Under the pieces are notes generated by a model, which saw only the letters and a list, made by a program, of their open reading frames with translations, did not search any database and had not been told where the DNA came from. Shown in pieces: positions 52,236-60,925 of a stretch of DNA of 64,000 nucleotides; within the stretch, counting starts at the first letter, position 1; each line of letters begins with the position of its first letter. The stretch spans positions 1-64,000 of the forward strand of contig LWRO01000020.1 of the NCBI GenBank assembly GCA_001657325.1, in the 5' to 3' direction. The DNA comes from Geitlerinema sp. BBD 1991-9 (lineage in GTDB: Bacteria; Cyanobacteriota; Cyanobacteriia; Cyanobacteriales; Geitlerinemataceae). A program made the translations under genes and the position numbers.

Positions 52236-52460
52236 ATGGGCAAAATCATGAATTCAGTTATTGTTTTTGAGGTTTTCCAAGAAGAAGAAGATGGATTTGT
52301 TGCAGAATGCTTGACTGAAAATATCTTTACTCAGGGAGATACTTGGGCAGAGTTGCGTGCGAACGTCAACGATGCGGTCAAAGGATATTATTTTGATAAA
52401 TCTAGCTTTCCCAAGGTTAAACTTCATTTGCCCAAGGAGGAGATTTTAGTCATCCAATAG
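52236..52460 (+). CDS. hicB: HicB-family antitoxin
   Basis: 74 residues. The sequence VIVFEVFQEEEDGFVAECLTE followed by TWAELRANVNDAVKGYYFD has the HicB partial RNase H-like fold (a strand, EDGFVAECLTE, and a helix). GGAG lies four bases before the ATG at 52236; an in-frame ATG at 52248 is an alternative. The lack of a C-terminal DNA-binding domain is common in short HicB proteins. It should block the toxin HicA, whose gene starts 13 bases downstream. Confidence 0.85.
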   Translation: MGKIMNSVIVFEVFQEEEDGFVAECLTENIFTQGDTWAELRANVNDAVKGYYFDKSSFPKVKLHLPKEEILVIQ

Positions 52461-52473
52461 GTGGTTCTAATTT

Positions 52474-52713
52474 ATGGAAATTCCAAAGGATCTGAAGGGA
52501 AAACATTTAGTGGAGATTCTGTGTCGGCACTGGGATTATCGAGTTTTTCATCAACAGGGCAGTCATATTATTCTAGACACGGAGTCTCCCCGTCGTCAAA
52601 GAATTAGCATGCTCAACCACAATCCGTTGCAATTAGGCACTCTGAATAGCATCTTAAGGGCAGTTGCTTCTCATAAAGATGTCAGTAAGACTGATATCTT
52701 TAACACATTGTAA
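52474..52713 (+). CDS. hicA: HicA-family mRNA interferase toxin
   Basis: 79 residues with the double-stranded-RNA-binding-like fold of HicA: KGKHLVEILCRHWDYRVFHQ, the catalytic histidine in QGSHIILDT, and HNPLQLGTLNSILRAVASH. HicA cleaves mRNA in a translation-independent way when HicB is lost. The order antitoxin-toxin (hicB first) is the less common but known arrangement. First of three toxin-antitoxin modules within 3.3 kb. Confidence 0.87.
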   Translation: MEIPKDLKGKHLVEILCRHWDYRVFHQQGSHIILDTESPRRQRISMLNHNPLQLGTLNSILRAVASHKDVSKTDIFNTL

Positions 52714-52792
52714 TCGTTGGTGAACGATCGATTTTTTTCTACAGTTGGAACTTATCGCGGAATTCGTTTTAAAGACAAGGGGAGGTTTTGTC

Positions 52793-53441
52793 GTGAGTCG
52801 AGGAAAACAGGTGGTATCGAAGCTCGTACCGATTTTAGAAAGCGGCGATCGCCTCACCCGTACTGAATTCGAGCGACGCTATCGGTTGCTGCCAGAGGTG
52901 AAGAAAGCGGAGTTGGTGGAGGGAGTGGTTTATATAGCATCGCCAGTTCGGACGAAGAATCATGCGGAACCTCACGCGAATATTATTCTATGGCTGGGGA
53001 CTTACAAAGTTGCCACTCCAGGCGTGATGCTGGGAGACAAGGCGACGGTTCGCTTGGACTTGGACTGAAGTTCAACCCGATGCTCTCTTGCGTCTCGATG
53101 AGTCGGCAGGGGGACAGTCGCGGATTCGCGAGGACGATTATATTGAGGGTGCGCCGGAGTTAATTGTGGAAATTGCGGCGAGTACGGCATCTTACGACCT
53201 CCACGATAAGTTACGGGCTTATCGTCGCAATGGGGTTCGGGAATATCTGGTTTGGGTGGTTCTGGAAGAGGAGTTTCGCTGGTACGTTCTCGAGGAGGGG
53301 GAATATCGCCAGCAGGAACCTGAGGCGGTGGGTTGTTTGAGCAGTCCGTTTTTTTCGGGGTTGGCGTTGGACGTGAAGGCACTGTTGGCGGGGGAGATGG
53401 GGCAGGTTTTGACCCGTTTGCAGGAAGGGTTGGGTCAATGA
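52793..53441 (+). pseudogene. Uma2-family endonuclease gene with a 2-bp deletion (copy A)
   Basis: Starts at GTG 52793 with GGAGG seven bases upstream, exactly as in the intact copy at 56442. The first part (SRGKQVVSKLVPILESGDRL up to ATVRLDLD) ends at TGA 53066-53068, where two A residues present in the intact copy (GGACAATGAAGTT) are missing (GGACTGAAGTT). The second part continues in the other frame to 53441 (EDDYIEGAPELIVEIAAS to LQEGLGQ). Without the shift it would be a normal PD-(D/E)XK Uma2 protein of about 216 residues. Confidence 0.88.
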
Positions 53442-53514
53442 GATCTGTTGCTTAGGAGGGGATGACAACAGGCAACGGGTCGGAGATTCTCTCCCAACTC
53501 AGAGTATTCTTCGT

Positions 53515-53660
53515 GACCGAAGTTTCGGCGGCGGCTGGATTGGGTCGAGGGTACAATGGTCAGTAATACCATTTTCAAAAATTTATCCTGTAGAGGTGAA
53601 CCGCAAGTGGTGCGCCCTCTCAGGTGGGTGTTCGGAATACGCAGTTTTATAAGGATGTGT
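53515..53660 (+). pseudogene. Remnant of an Rpn-type gene interrupted by a repeat element (copy 3)
   Basis: AGTTTCGGCGGCGGCTGGAT and TACAATGGTC match the intact gene at 56050-56090, and CGCAGTTTTATAAGGATGTG matches 56180-56199. The intervening bases 53565-53623 are not Rpn sequence but a degenerate ATACCATTTTC element with a broken palindrome, at the same place where the intact copy has its palindrome. No frame is usable. Confidence 0.65.
53565..53623. repeat. Degenerate copy of the ATACCATTT/GAACGG repeat
   Basis: Begins AATACCATTTTCAAAAATTT like the element at 3963, then CCTGTAGAGGTGAACC and GGTGCGCCCTCTCAGG, which are damaged halves of the 28-bp palindrome at 27333. Lies inside the Rpn remnant at 53515. 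Confidence 0.5.
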
Positions 53661-53734
53661 GGCAGAGGACTCACGGTGTCTCAACCCTAGCCAGTCAAGG
53701 GTCTAGGAACTTAGAAGTATTATAGGAGCGGACG

Positions 53735-53989
53735 ATGAAAACGATTGAAACTCAACAGGCTAAACAGCAATTAGATGAGACGATCGACCAGGTTATTTTA
53801 GATGTTGAACCGATAGTCTTACGGAATAAAAAGGGTCAAGAAGCTGTTTTGATGTCGTTGGAAGAGTTTAGTGCTTGGCGGGAAACGGTTTATCTTTTGT
53901 CAAATCCAGCCAATGCGGCTCATCTTCTTGAGTCTATTAAGCAAGCTGAGTCAGGTCAGACTGTTATCAAGGAACTTCTGGATGAATGA
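53735..53989 (+). CDS. Phd/YefM-family antitoxin
   Basis: 84 residues: MKTIETQQAKQQLDETIDQV and EPIVLRNKKGQEAVLMSLEEF are the Phd/YefM DNA-binding N-terminus; the C-terminus is the toxin-binding tail. TATAGGAGCG before the ATG includes GGAG. It overlaps the toxin gene by four bases (ATGA), so the two are translationally coupled. Confidence 0.9.
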   Translation: MKTIETQQAKQQLDETIDQVILDVEPIVLRNKKGQEAVLMSLEEFSAWRETVYLLSNPANAAHLLESIKQAESGQTVIKELLDE

Positions 53990-54246
53990 AGGTCAGTTTT
54001 ACCGAGTTGGCTTGGTCTGATTATCTCTGGCTACAAAAGAGGGATAAGAGGCTGTTAAAACGGGTCAATCTTCTGATTAAAGATGTGATGAGGGATGCGT
54101 TTGAGGGGATTGGCAAGCCAGAACCTTTGAAGGGGAATTTGTCCGGTTACTGGTCAAGGCGGATTGATGGGGAGCATCGTTTGGTGTATCGGGTGTTTGG
54201 AGATGAAATTTTAATCGTTTCCTGTCGGTTTCACTATGAGAGATGA
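53986..54246 (+). CDS. yoeB: YoeB-type mRNA interferase toxin
   Basis: 86 residues, RelE/YoeB fold: ELAWSDYLWLQKRDKRLLKR, the catalytic region GIGKPEPLKGNLSGYWSRRI, and DGEHRLVYRV with CRFHYER at the end, including the terminal His-Tyr of the active site. YoeB cuts mRNA at the ribosome. Complete and apparently functional, with its YefM partner directly upstream. Confidence 0.92.
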   Translation: MKVSFTELAWSDYLWLQKRDKRLLKRVNLLIKDVMRDAFEGIGKPEPLKGNLSGYWSRRIDGEHRLVYRVFGDEILIVSCRFHYER

Positions 54247-54691
54247 CTTCGGGATCGGGAGGCTGTCAATGTCTCAGGATGAGGTATCGGAAAATATTCG
54301 TCGGCTGTTGGCGCCGGGGGGACAGTCGCGGATTAGCGAGGACGATTATATTGAAGGTGCGCCAGAGTTAATTGTGGAAATTGCGGCGAGTACGGCATCT
54401 TACGACCTCCACGATAAGTTACGGGCGTACCGTCGGAACGGGGTTCGGGAATATCTGGTTTGGGTGGTTCTGGAAGAGGAGTTTCGCTGGTACGTTCTCG
54501 AGGAGGGGGAATATCGCTAGCAGGAACCGGACGCGGCGGGGTGTTTGAGCAGTCCGTTTTTTCCGGGGTTGGTGTTGGACGTGAAGGCTCTGTTGGCGGG
54601 GGAGATGGGGCAGGTTTTGATGAGGTTACAGGAGGGGATTGGTTCGCCGGAACACGAGCGGTTTGTCGAGGCATTGGGGTCGGTTCAGTGA
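54236..54691 (+). pseudogene. Chimera of an Rpn fragment and a Uma2 gene with a nonsense codon (copy B)
   Basis: Residues from ATG 54269 read MSQDEVSENIRRLLAPGG, matching the Rpn segment SEEEAPENARRLLAQGG of 55548-56411, and then directly continue QSRISEDDYIEGAPELIV as in Uma2 copies A and C. The joint falls in a shared G-rich stretch. Later the frame meets TAG at 54518-54520 where copies A and C have CAG, and stays open to TGA 54689-54691. Two unrelated gene families were therefore joined by short-homology recombination, then broken by a point mutation. Confidence 0.8.
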
Positions 54692-54785
54692 GGGCGGTTG
54701 GCAGAGTTTCTCGTTATCGCTTTGCTGCTATTGGTACAATGGGAGAGTGAGTTCATCCTATCATTAAATAGCCGAATCATCCACT

Positions 54786-55067
54786 ATGCTAAACATTCGT
54801 CTAAAGACCCACATCGGAGACGATGGAATCTTGAAAGTACAGATGCCCTCGGATGTCAGGAATACTGAACTTGACGTTTTGGTGGTATTTCAAGCGACGA
54901 CCTCTCCAGGACAGGACCCGGCAGCCAAGAACTACGAGTGGCCTTCGGGTTTCTTTGAAAAAACTTGGGGAAGTTGTGCGGATGCTCCCATCATTATTGA
55001 TGAAGAAGGAGTTTCTACGGAATTAGACGATCCGCCGGAAGAGTTGTTCGCCACTCAAGACATTTAA
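54786..55067 (+). CDS. Probable antitoxin of a VapBC-type module
   Basis: 93 residues. The N-terminus IRLKTHIGDDGILKVQMPSD is a short beta-rich segment seen in antitoxins that partner PIN toxins; the C-terminus is acidic (IIIDEEGVSTELDDPPEELF) and likely disordered, as in antitoxin tails. The stop TAA is followed directly by the GTG start of the PIN toxin gene, which is broken. Assignment rests on this gene order and composition, not on a named family. Confidence 0.65.
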   Translation: MLNIRLKTHIGDDGILKVQMPSDVRNTELDVLVVFQATTSPGQDPAAKNYEWPSGFFEKTWGSCADAPIIIDEEGVSTELDDPPEELFATQDI

Positions 55068-55469
55068 GTGCTGTATTTACTCGATACCAATGTTGTCGCC
55101 ATGTACTTGAATCGGCGATCGCCAATCCTACGGGCTAAATTGGAAGCGATCGCCCCGAGAGATATTGCTGTTTGTTCTGTGGTAAAGTTTGAGTTAGTTT
55201 ATGGCGCAATGCGGAGTTGAAATCCACCGCGAAATCTGGCCAAGCAACAAGAATTTTTAGATTATTTTGTTTCTTTACCGTTCGATGATAGGGCAGCAAA
55301 AAAAGCGGGAGATATTAGAAATAATTTGGCGGGTTTGGGAACGCCAATCGGCCTTTATGATTTGCTAATTGCCGCGATCGCGATCGTCAATGATTTAATA
55401 CTGGTCACTCACAATACAAGAGAGTTTGAACGGGTAACGGAGTTGAAATTGGAAGATTGGGAAGTGTAG
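55068..55469 (+). pseudogene. vapC: VapC-family PIN-domain toxin gene with one in-frame stop
   Basis: 134 codons from a GTG directly after the antitoxin stop. PIN-domain acidic residues are in place: YLLDTNVVAMYL (Asp 6), VVKFELVYGAM (Glu 42), GLYDLLIAA and LVTHNTREFERV. Only codon 51 (55218-55220) is TGA, right after AMRS; the frame is otherwise open to TAG at 55467. One base change (for example CGA to TGA) would restore it. PIN toxins are RNases, here probably inactive because the N-terminal 50 residues lack half the active site. Confidence 0.88.
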
Positions 55470-55547
55470 TGTCTGAGTGCAACACCGGGTGTCTTAACTT
55501 GAGCTGGTTACCTGATAGAGTGGGGGGAGTCTGTTGCGATCGCACTG

Positions 55548-56411
55548 ATGAAAACGGATAAGCTTTTTTACCGCATCTTCCTGTTGGAACCAAACTTGGT
55601 GGCGGAGTTAATTCCGGATCTACCCCCAGACTGCCGCTTTGATTATTTTGCCCCAGTTCTGAAGGAACGGGAACGCCGCTTGGATGGGGTATTAGTGCCG
55701 CTGGGGGATGACCCAAGTTTGCCATTGGTGTTTCTAGAAGCGCAGATGCAAACTGACCCTGGATTTTATCGCCGTTTTTTTGCTCAGGTGTTTCTCTATC
55801 TGGAACAGTATCAGGTGACGCGACCTTGGCGGGGTCTGTTGTTGTTTCCTCGCCGCACGTTGAATTTTGGGGAGGAAGACCCTTATCAAGGGGTGTTAGC
55901 GACTCAGGTGGAACGGTTTTATCTGGAGGATTTGATTCCGTTAGAGGAGTTGACGCCGAATTTGGCTCTGTTGCGATTGTTGGTGCTATCGGAGGAGGAA
56001 GCCCCGGAGAATGCTCGTCGTCTGTTGGCGCAAGGCGGGACGGAGCGGGAGTTTCGGCGGCGGCTGGATTTGGTCGAGAGTATCATGGTCTGTAGGGGCG
56101 AACGGCCGTTCGCCCTCCCTAATTTGAGCTTGGAGGCGATACGGGAGATGTTGGATATTACTCAGGTGCGCGTTCAGGATACGCAGTTTTATAAGGATGT
56201 GTTCGAGAAGGGACAGGAGCAAGGTTTGGAACGGGGAGAGTCTGAACTGTTGCTGCGTCTGTTGACTCGGCGCTGTGGGGAGTTGTCTGAGGAGCAGCGG
56301 CAACGGGTTAGGGACTTGTCGGCACCTCAGCGGGAAGCCCTGGCGGATGCACTGTTGGATTTTACGGGAATGGCAGATTTTCAGGTTTGGTTGCAGCAGC
56401 AGTCTGTGTGA
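55548..56411 (+). CDS. Rpn-type recombination-promoting nuclease / putative transposase (DUF2887-DUF4351)
   Basis: 287 residues, the only full-length copy here. The N-terminal PD-(D/E)XK nuclease part reads KTDKLFYRIFLLEPNLVAEL, CRFDYFAPVLKERERRLDGV and FLEAQMQ (catalytic Asp/Glu-x-Gln). The C-terminal DUF4351 is LLRLLTRRCGELSEEQRQRV to GMADFQVWL. At 56092-56119 a palindromic repeat (GTAGGGGCGAACGGCC type) has been inserted in frame, adding the residues CRGERPFALP between VESIMV and NLSLEAIREML where copy 1 has VSKFPELSLEKIREML. The family promotes DNA breaks and RecA-independent recombination in relatives. Probably still translated. Confidence 0.88.
   Translation: MKTDKLFYRIFLLEPNLVAELIPDLPPDCRFDYFAPVLKERERRLDGVLVPLGDDPSLPLVFLEAQMQTDPGFYRRFFAQVFLYLEQYQVTRPWRGLLLFPRRTLNFGEEDPYQGVLATQVERFYLEDLIPLEELTPNLALLRLLVLSEEEAPENARRLLAQGGTEREFRRRLDLVESIMVCRGERPFALPNLSLEAIREMLDITQVRVQDTQFYKDVFEKGQEQGLERGESELLLRLLTRRCGELSEEQRQRVRDLSAPQREALADALLDFTGMADFQVWLQQQSV
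56092..56119. repeat. Palindromic repeat inserted inside the Rpn coding frame
   Basis: GTAGGGGCGAACGG followed by CCGTTCGCCC and TCC; the central 20 bases (56096-56115) are a perfect palindrome and the outer ones nearly so. Related to the 28-bp palindrome at 27333. The insertion keeps the reading frame. Confidence 0.8.
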
Positions 56412-56441
56412 ACTGGTTCGAGAATGCCTGGAGATGTAGTC

Positions 56442-57092
56442 GTGAGTCGAGGAAAATCAGTGACATCGAAACTCGTGCCGATTTTGGAAAGTGGAGACCG
56501 TCTATCTCGGGTGGAATTCGAGCGACGTTACGCCCAGATGCCTCGTCTTAAGAAAGCCGAATTGGTGGAAGGAGTGGTCTATACGACGCCATCGGTTCGC
56601 TGTCGGCTGCACGGTCAACCTCATGCTGCTCTGGTGGCTTGGTTGGCACTATATGGCGTGGCATATCCGGAGGTGGAGGTCGCTGACAGTGCGACGGTTC
56701 GCTTGGACTTGGACAATGAAGTTCAACCCGATGCTCTCTTGCGCCTTGATGCGTCGGCGGGGGGACAGTCGCGGATTAGCGAGGACGATTATATTGAAGG
56801 TGCGCCGGAGTTGGTTGTGGAGATTGCGGCGAGTACGGCATCTTACGACCTCCACGATAAGTTACGGGCGTACCGTCGCAACGGGGTTCGGGAATATCTG
56901 GTTTGGGTGGTTCTGGAAGAGGAGTTTCGCTGGTACGTTCTCGATGAGGGGGAATATCGCCAGCAGGAACCGGACGCGGCGGGGTGTTTGAGTAGTCCGT
57001 TTTTTCCGGGGTTGGTGTTGGATGTGAAGGCACTGCTGGCGGGAGAGATGGGGCAGGTGTTGGCGCGGTTGCAGGCAGGGTTGGGGTCGTGA
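56442..57092 (+). CDS. Uma2-family PD-(D/E)XK endonuclease (copy C, intact)
   Basis: 216 residues from the GTG at 56442; this start is chosen because GGAG lies eight bases upstream in both this and the A copy, whereas the ATG at 56424 has none. Motifs: RVEFERRYAQMPRLKKAELV, EVQPDALLRLDASAG (catalytic Asp), ELVVEIAASTASYDLHDK (Glu-x-Glu with following Asp-Lys). Uma2 proteins are abundant in cyanobacteria and have restriction-type nuclease folds; biological targets are uncertain. Near-identical DNA to the broken copies at 52793 and 54236. Confidence 0.92.
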   Translation: MSRGKSVTSKLVPILESGDRLSRVEFERRYAQMPRLKKAELVEGVVYTTPSVRCRLHGQPHAALVAWLALYGVAYPEVEVADSATVRLDLDNEVQPDALLRLDASAGGQSRISEDDYIEGAPELVVEIAASTASYDLHDKLRAYRRNGVREYLVWVVLEEEFRWYVLDEGEYRQQEPDAAGCLSSPFFPGLVLDVKALLAGEMGQVLARLQAGLGS

Positions 57093-57123
57093 GGGTTGTA
57101 ATTTGACGGTTTGGAGGTGTTTT

Positions 57124-57690
57124 ATGGTTGCGGTTCCTCCCTTGACGGGTCAACTTACGCTTGAGGAGTTCTTGGCTTGTCCTGAGACTCAACCGGCTTG
57201 TGAATATGTGGAGGGGAATGTTCGGCAAAAACCCATGCCGCAAGGGGAACATAGCACGTTACAGATTCGCTTGGGGACGGCGATTAATGAGGTGGCGGTT
57301 CCGGGGAAGTTGGCTCATGCGTTTACGGAATTGCGGTGTACGTTTTCGGGACGATCGCTCGTTCCCGATATCGCCGTGTTTGTTTGGAGTCGGATTCCGA
57401 GGACGGAACGGGGGAGAATTGCCAATCGCTTCGACTGTCATCCGGATTGGGTTATCGAGATTCTGTCGCCGGAGCAGTCAGCGAACCAGGTGATTGAGAA
57501 AATTCTCTATTGCTTGAATGCCGGGACGCAATTAGGATGGTTGATTGACCCTCAAGACGAGTCGGTGGTAGTATTCCAACCGGATAGCTTGCCGCAGGTG
57601 CGATCGGGGGTGGAACCTTTACCGGTGTTGGAGGGTCTGGACAATCTGAGCGTGTCGGCAAAACAGATATTCGATTGGTTGGTGATTTAG
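57124..57690 (+). CDS. Uma2-family endonuclease, second subfamily
   Basis: 188 residues from the ATG at 57124, chosen because GGAGG lies six bases upstream. Sequence LTLEEFLACPETQPACEYVE, SLVPDIAVFVWSRIPR (catalytic Asp), DWVIEILSPEQSANQVIEKI and YCLNAGTQLGWLIDPQD are typical Uma2, but unlike the three A/B/C copies. It follows copy C by 31 bases and closes the islet before the pse operon. Confidence 0.93.
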   Translation: MVAVPPLTGQLTLEEFLACPETQPACEYVEGNVRQKPMPQGEHSTLQIRLGTAINEVAVPGKLAHAFTELRCTFSGRSLVPDIAVFVWSRIPRTERGRIANRFDCHPDWVIEILSPEQSANQVIEKILYCLNAGTQLGWLIDPQDESVVVFQPDSLPQVRSGVEPLPVLEGLDNLSVSAKQIFDWLVI

Positions 57691-57864
57691 TGGAGTGGGA
57701 ACTTAGAAAAACATCTTTCGTCAAGACACTTTAAGTAGACTTGAGTGTTTTTGTTTGAGGTTTTCTTCAGCCACAAATTCTTCGGAGCTGTAGGTTCAGT
57801 TAAGCCAATCTAATCCTGACATCTTGGGATTAATTCGCCAAAAGCCTGGGTGGCTATCTGGTAA

Positions 57865-58950
<1,086 letters not shown>

Positions 58951-58954
58951 GCTC

Positions 58955-60121
58955 ATGGCAGAGTATATCCCCTACGGTCGTCAGAATATTTCGCAGCAGG
59001 ATATCGATGCGGTGGTTGAGGTGTTGCGATCGAACTGGATTACCCAAGGTCTGGCGATCGATCGCTTTGAAAAAGCTGTTGCGGAGTATTGCGGCGCGAA
59101 ATATGCTGTAGCCGTGACGAGTGCCACTGCGGCTTTACACATTGCCTGTTTAGCGGTTGGACTGGAAAAAGGGGATATTCTCTGGACTTCGCCAAATACC
59201 TTTGTGGCTTCGGCAAACTGTGGGTTGTATTGTGGCGCAGATGTCGATTTTGTCGATATCGATCCTCAGACTTACAATCTCAGTATTGAGGCATTGGAAC
59301 AGAAGCTCGATCGCGCCGAACGGGAAGGGAAACTTCCGAAGGTTGTCGTTCCCGTTCATCTGGCGGGGCAATCTTGCGAGATGGAACGCATCGAACCACT
59401 GGCGCGACGTTATGGGTTTACAGTGCTTGAAGATGCCTCGCACGCCATCGGAGCGCAGTATAAAGGTAAGCCCGTCGGATCTTGTGCGTATTCTGATATG
59501 GCAGTGTTCAGCTTTCATCCTGTGAAGATTATCACCACGGGGGAAGGCGGAATGGTGGTGACGAATCGAGAGGATTTGTACGAACGGCTCGTTCGACTGA
59601 GAACCCACGGCATCACGCGCAATCCTGACTTCATGACCGAAGTGCCTCATGGTTCGTGGTATTACCAACAGTTAGAGTTGGGATTGAACTATCGCATGAC
59701 GGACATTCAAGCAGCGTTGGGGGCGAGTCAAATGCAGCGTCTCGACGAGTTTGTGTCTCGTCGTCGGTTCTTGGCGTGTCGGTATGACGAGTTACTGCAA
59801 GGGTTGCCGATTACGTTGCCCGCACAACATTCAGATACTGAATCGAGTTGGCACTTGTACGTCGTTCGCTTGAAGCGAGAGAAAATTGAGAACACCCATC
59901 AGGAGGTGTTTGAAGCGTTGCGAAGTGCGGGCATTGGGGTCAATTTACATTACATTCCCGTTCATACTCAGCCTTATTACCAAAAACTCGGGTTTCAATG
60001 GGGAGATTTTCCGGAGGCAGAGCGCTACTATCGAGAGGCGATTAGTTTACCGTTATATTATGGGTTGACCGAATCCGCTCAGGATAGAGTGGTCGATACG
60101 CTTCGGGAGGTCTTGTCATGA
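58955..60121 (+). CDS. pseC: UDP-4-amino-4,6-dideoxy-N-acetyl-beta-L-altrosamine transaminase, PseC-like
   Basis: 388 residues, DegT/DnrJ/EryC1/StrS aminotransferase. MAEYIPYGRQNISQQDIDAV is the typical PseC start; PLP-lysine is in VFSFHPVKIITTGEGGMV (about 185); EDASHAIGAQYKGKPVGS holds the cofactor aspartate. It adds the 4-amino group to PseB product from glutamate. Overlaps the cytidylyltransferase gene by four bases (ATGA), so the two are translated together. Confidence 0.94.
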   Translation: MAEYIPYGRQNISQQDIDAVVEVLRSNWITQGLAIDRFEKAVAEYCGAKYAVAVTSATAALHIACLAVGLEKGDILWTSPNTFVASANCGLYCGADVDFVDIDPQTYNLSIEALEQKLDRAEREGKLPKVVVPVHLAGQSCEMERIEPLARRYGFTVLEDASHAIGAQYKGKPVGSCAYSDMAVFSFHPVKIITTGEGGMVVTNREDLYERLVRLRTHGITRNPDFMTEVPHGSWYYQQLELGLNYRMTDIQAALGASQMQRLDEFVSRRRFLACRYDELLQGLPITLPAQHSDTESSWHLYVVRLKREKIENTHQEVFEALRSAGIGVNLHYIPVHTQPYYQKLGFQWGDFPEAERYYREAISLPLYYGLTESAQDRVVDTLREVLS

Positions 60122-60834
60122 ATTCAGCGAAGTCAGAACCACAAAACCTAATGAAGCTTGCGGTTATTCCAGCCCGTGGTGGTAGCAAACGAATCCCTCG
60201 AAAAAACATTCGTGATTTTGCCGGGAGACCTGCGATCGCTCGCACGATCCAAACGGCTCTAGAGTGTGAGCTATTTGATAAAATCATTGTCTCAACGGAT
60301 GACTCGGAAATTGCTGAAGTATCTCGTCAGTGGGGTGCTGACGTTCCGTTTGTAAGACCGGCGGAACTGGCAAACGACTTCGCTGGAACCACGGAAGTTA
60401 TCGCCCATGCGACTCAGTGGGCAATAGATGAAGGTTGGAATCTAGAAGCTATTTGCTGTATTTATGCGACGGCGCTTTTTTTGCAAAGTGGCGACTTACA
60501 GCGAGGTTGGGAAAGCCTCGACGCGGGTGATTGGCTTTATGCTTTTTCAGCAACCGACTTTGCTTATCCTATCTTTCGGGCGTTTAAACAGACCGAGGAA
60601 AAAGGCGTCGAGATGTTCTTTCCGGAATATTTCACGACGCGATCGCAGGATCTCCCAATTGCCTTACACGATGCTGGTCAGTTTTACTGGGGTCGTCCTC
60701 AAGCCTGGCTAGAGCAAAAGCGTATTTTCGATCGCTGGTCGATTCCGGTTACGATTCCACGGTGGCGAGTGCAAGATATCGATACTGAGGAAGATTGGCA
60801 TTATGCTGAGTTGTTATGGAAGGGGCTGACTTAA
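60118..60834 (+). CDS. pseF: Pseudaminic acid cytidylyltransferase, PseF-like
   Basis: 238 residues. LAVIPARGGSKRIPRKNIRDF is the CMP-sugar synthase signature (about 12-32), followed by DKIIVSTDDSEIAEVSRQWG and RPAELANDFAGTTEVI. It activates pseudaminic acid with CTP. A second possible start is the ATG at 60151 (MKLAVIPARGG), which would give 227 residues; the earlier one overlaps pseC by four bases and is kept. PseH, PseG and PseI are not in the window and may lie further right. Confidence 0.93.
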   Translation: MNSAKSEPQNLMKLAVIPARGGSKRIPRKNIRDFAGRPAIARTIQTALECELFDKIIVSTDDSEIAEVSRQWGADVPFVRPAELANDFAGTTEVIAHATQWAIDEGWNLEAICCIYATALFLQSGDLQRGWESLDAGDWLYAFSATDFAYPIFRAFKQTEEKGVEMFFPEYFTTRSQDLPIALHDAGQFYWGRPQAWLEQKRIFDRWSIPVTIPRWRVQDIDTEEDWHYAELLWKGLT

Positions 60835-60925
60835 TATTGATGGTTTATCGAATTTATGATAATGTTTGATGGCGATAGAATTTTGAAAAATTAAAATAAA
60901 TCACACCGTTATTCAATATAGGCTC

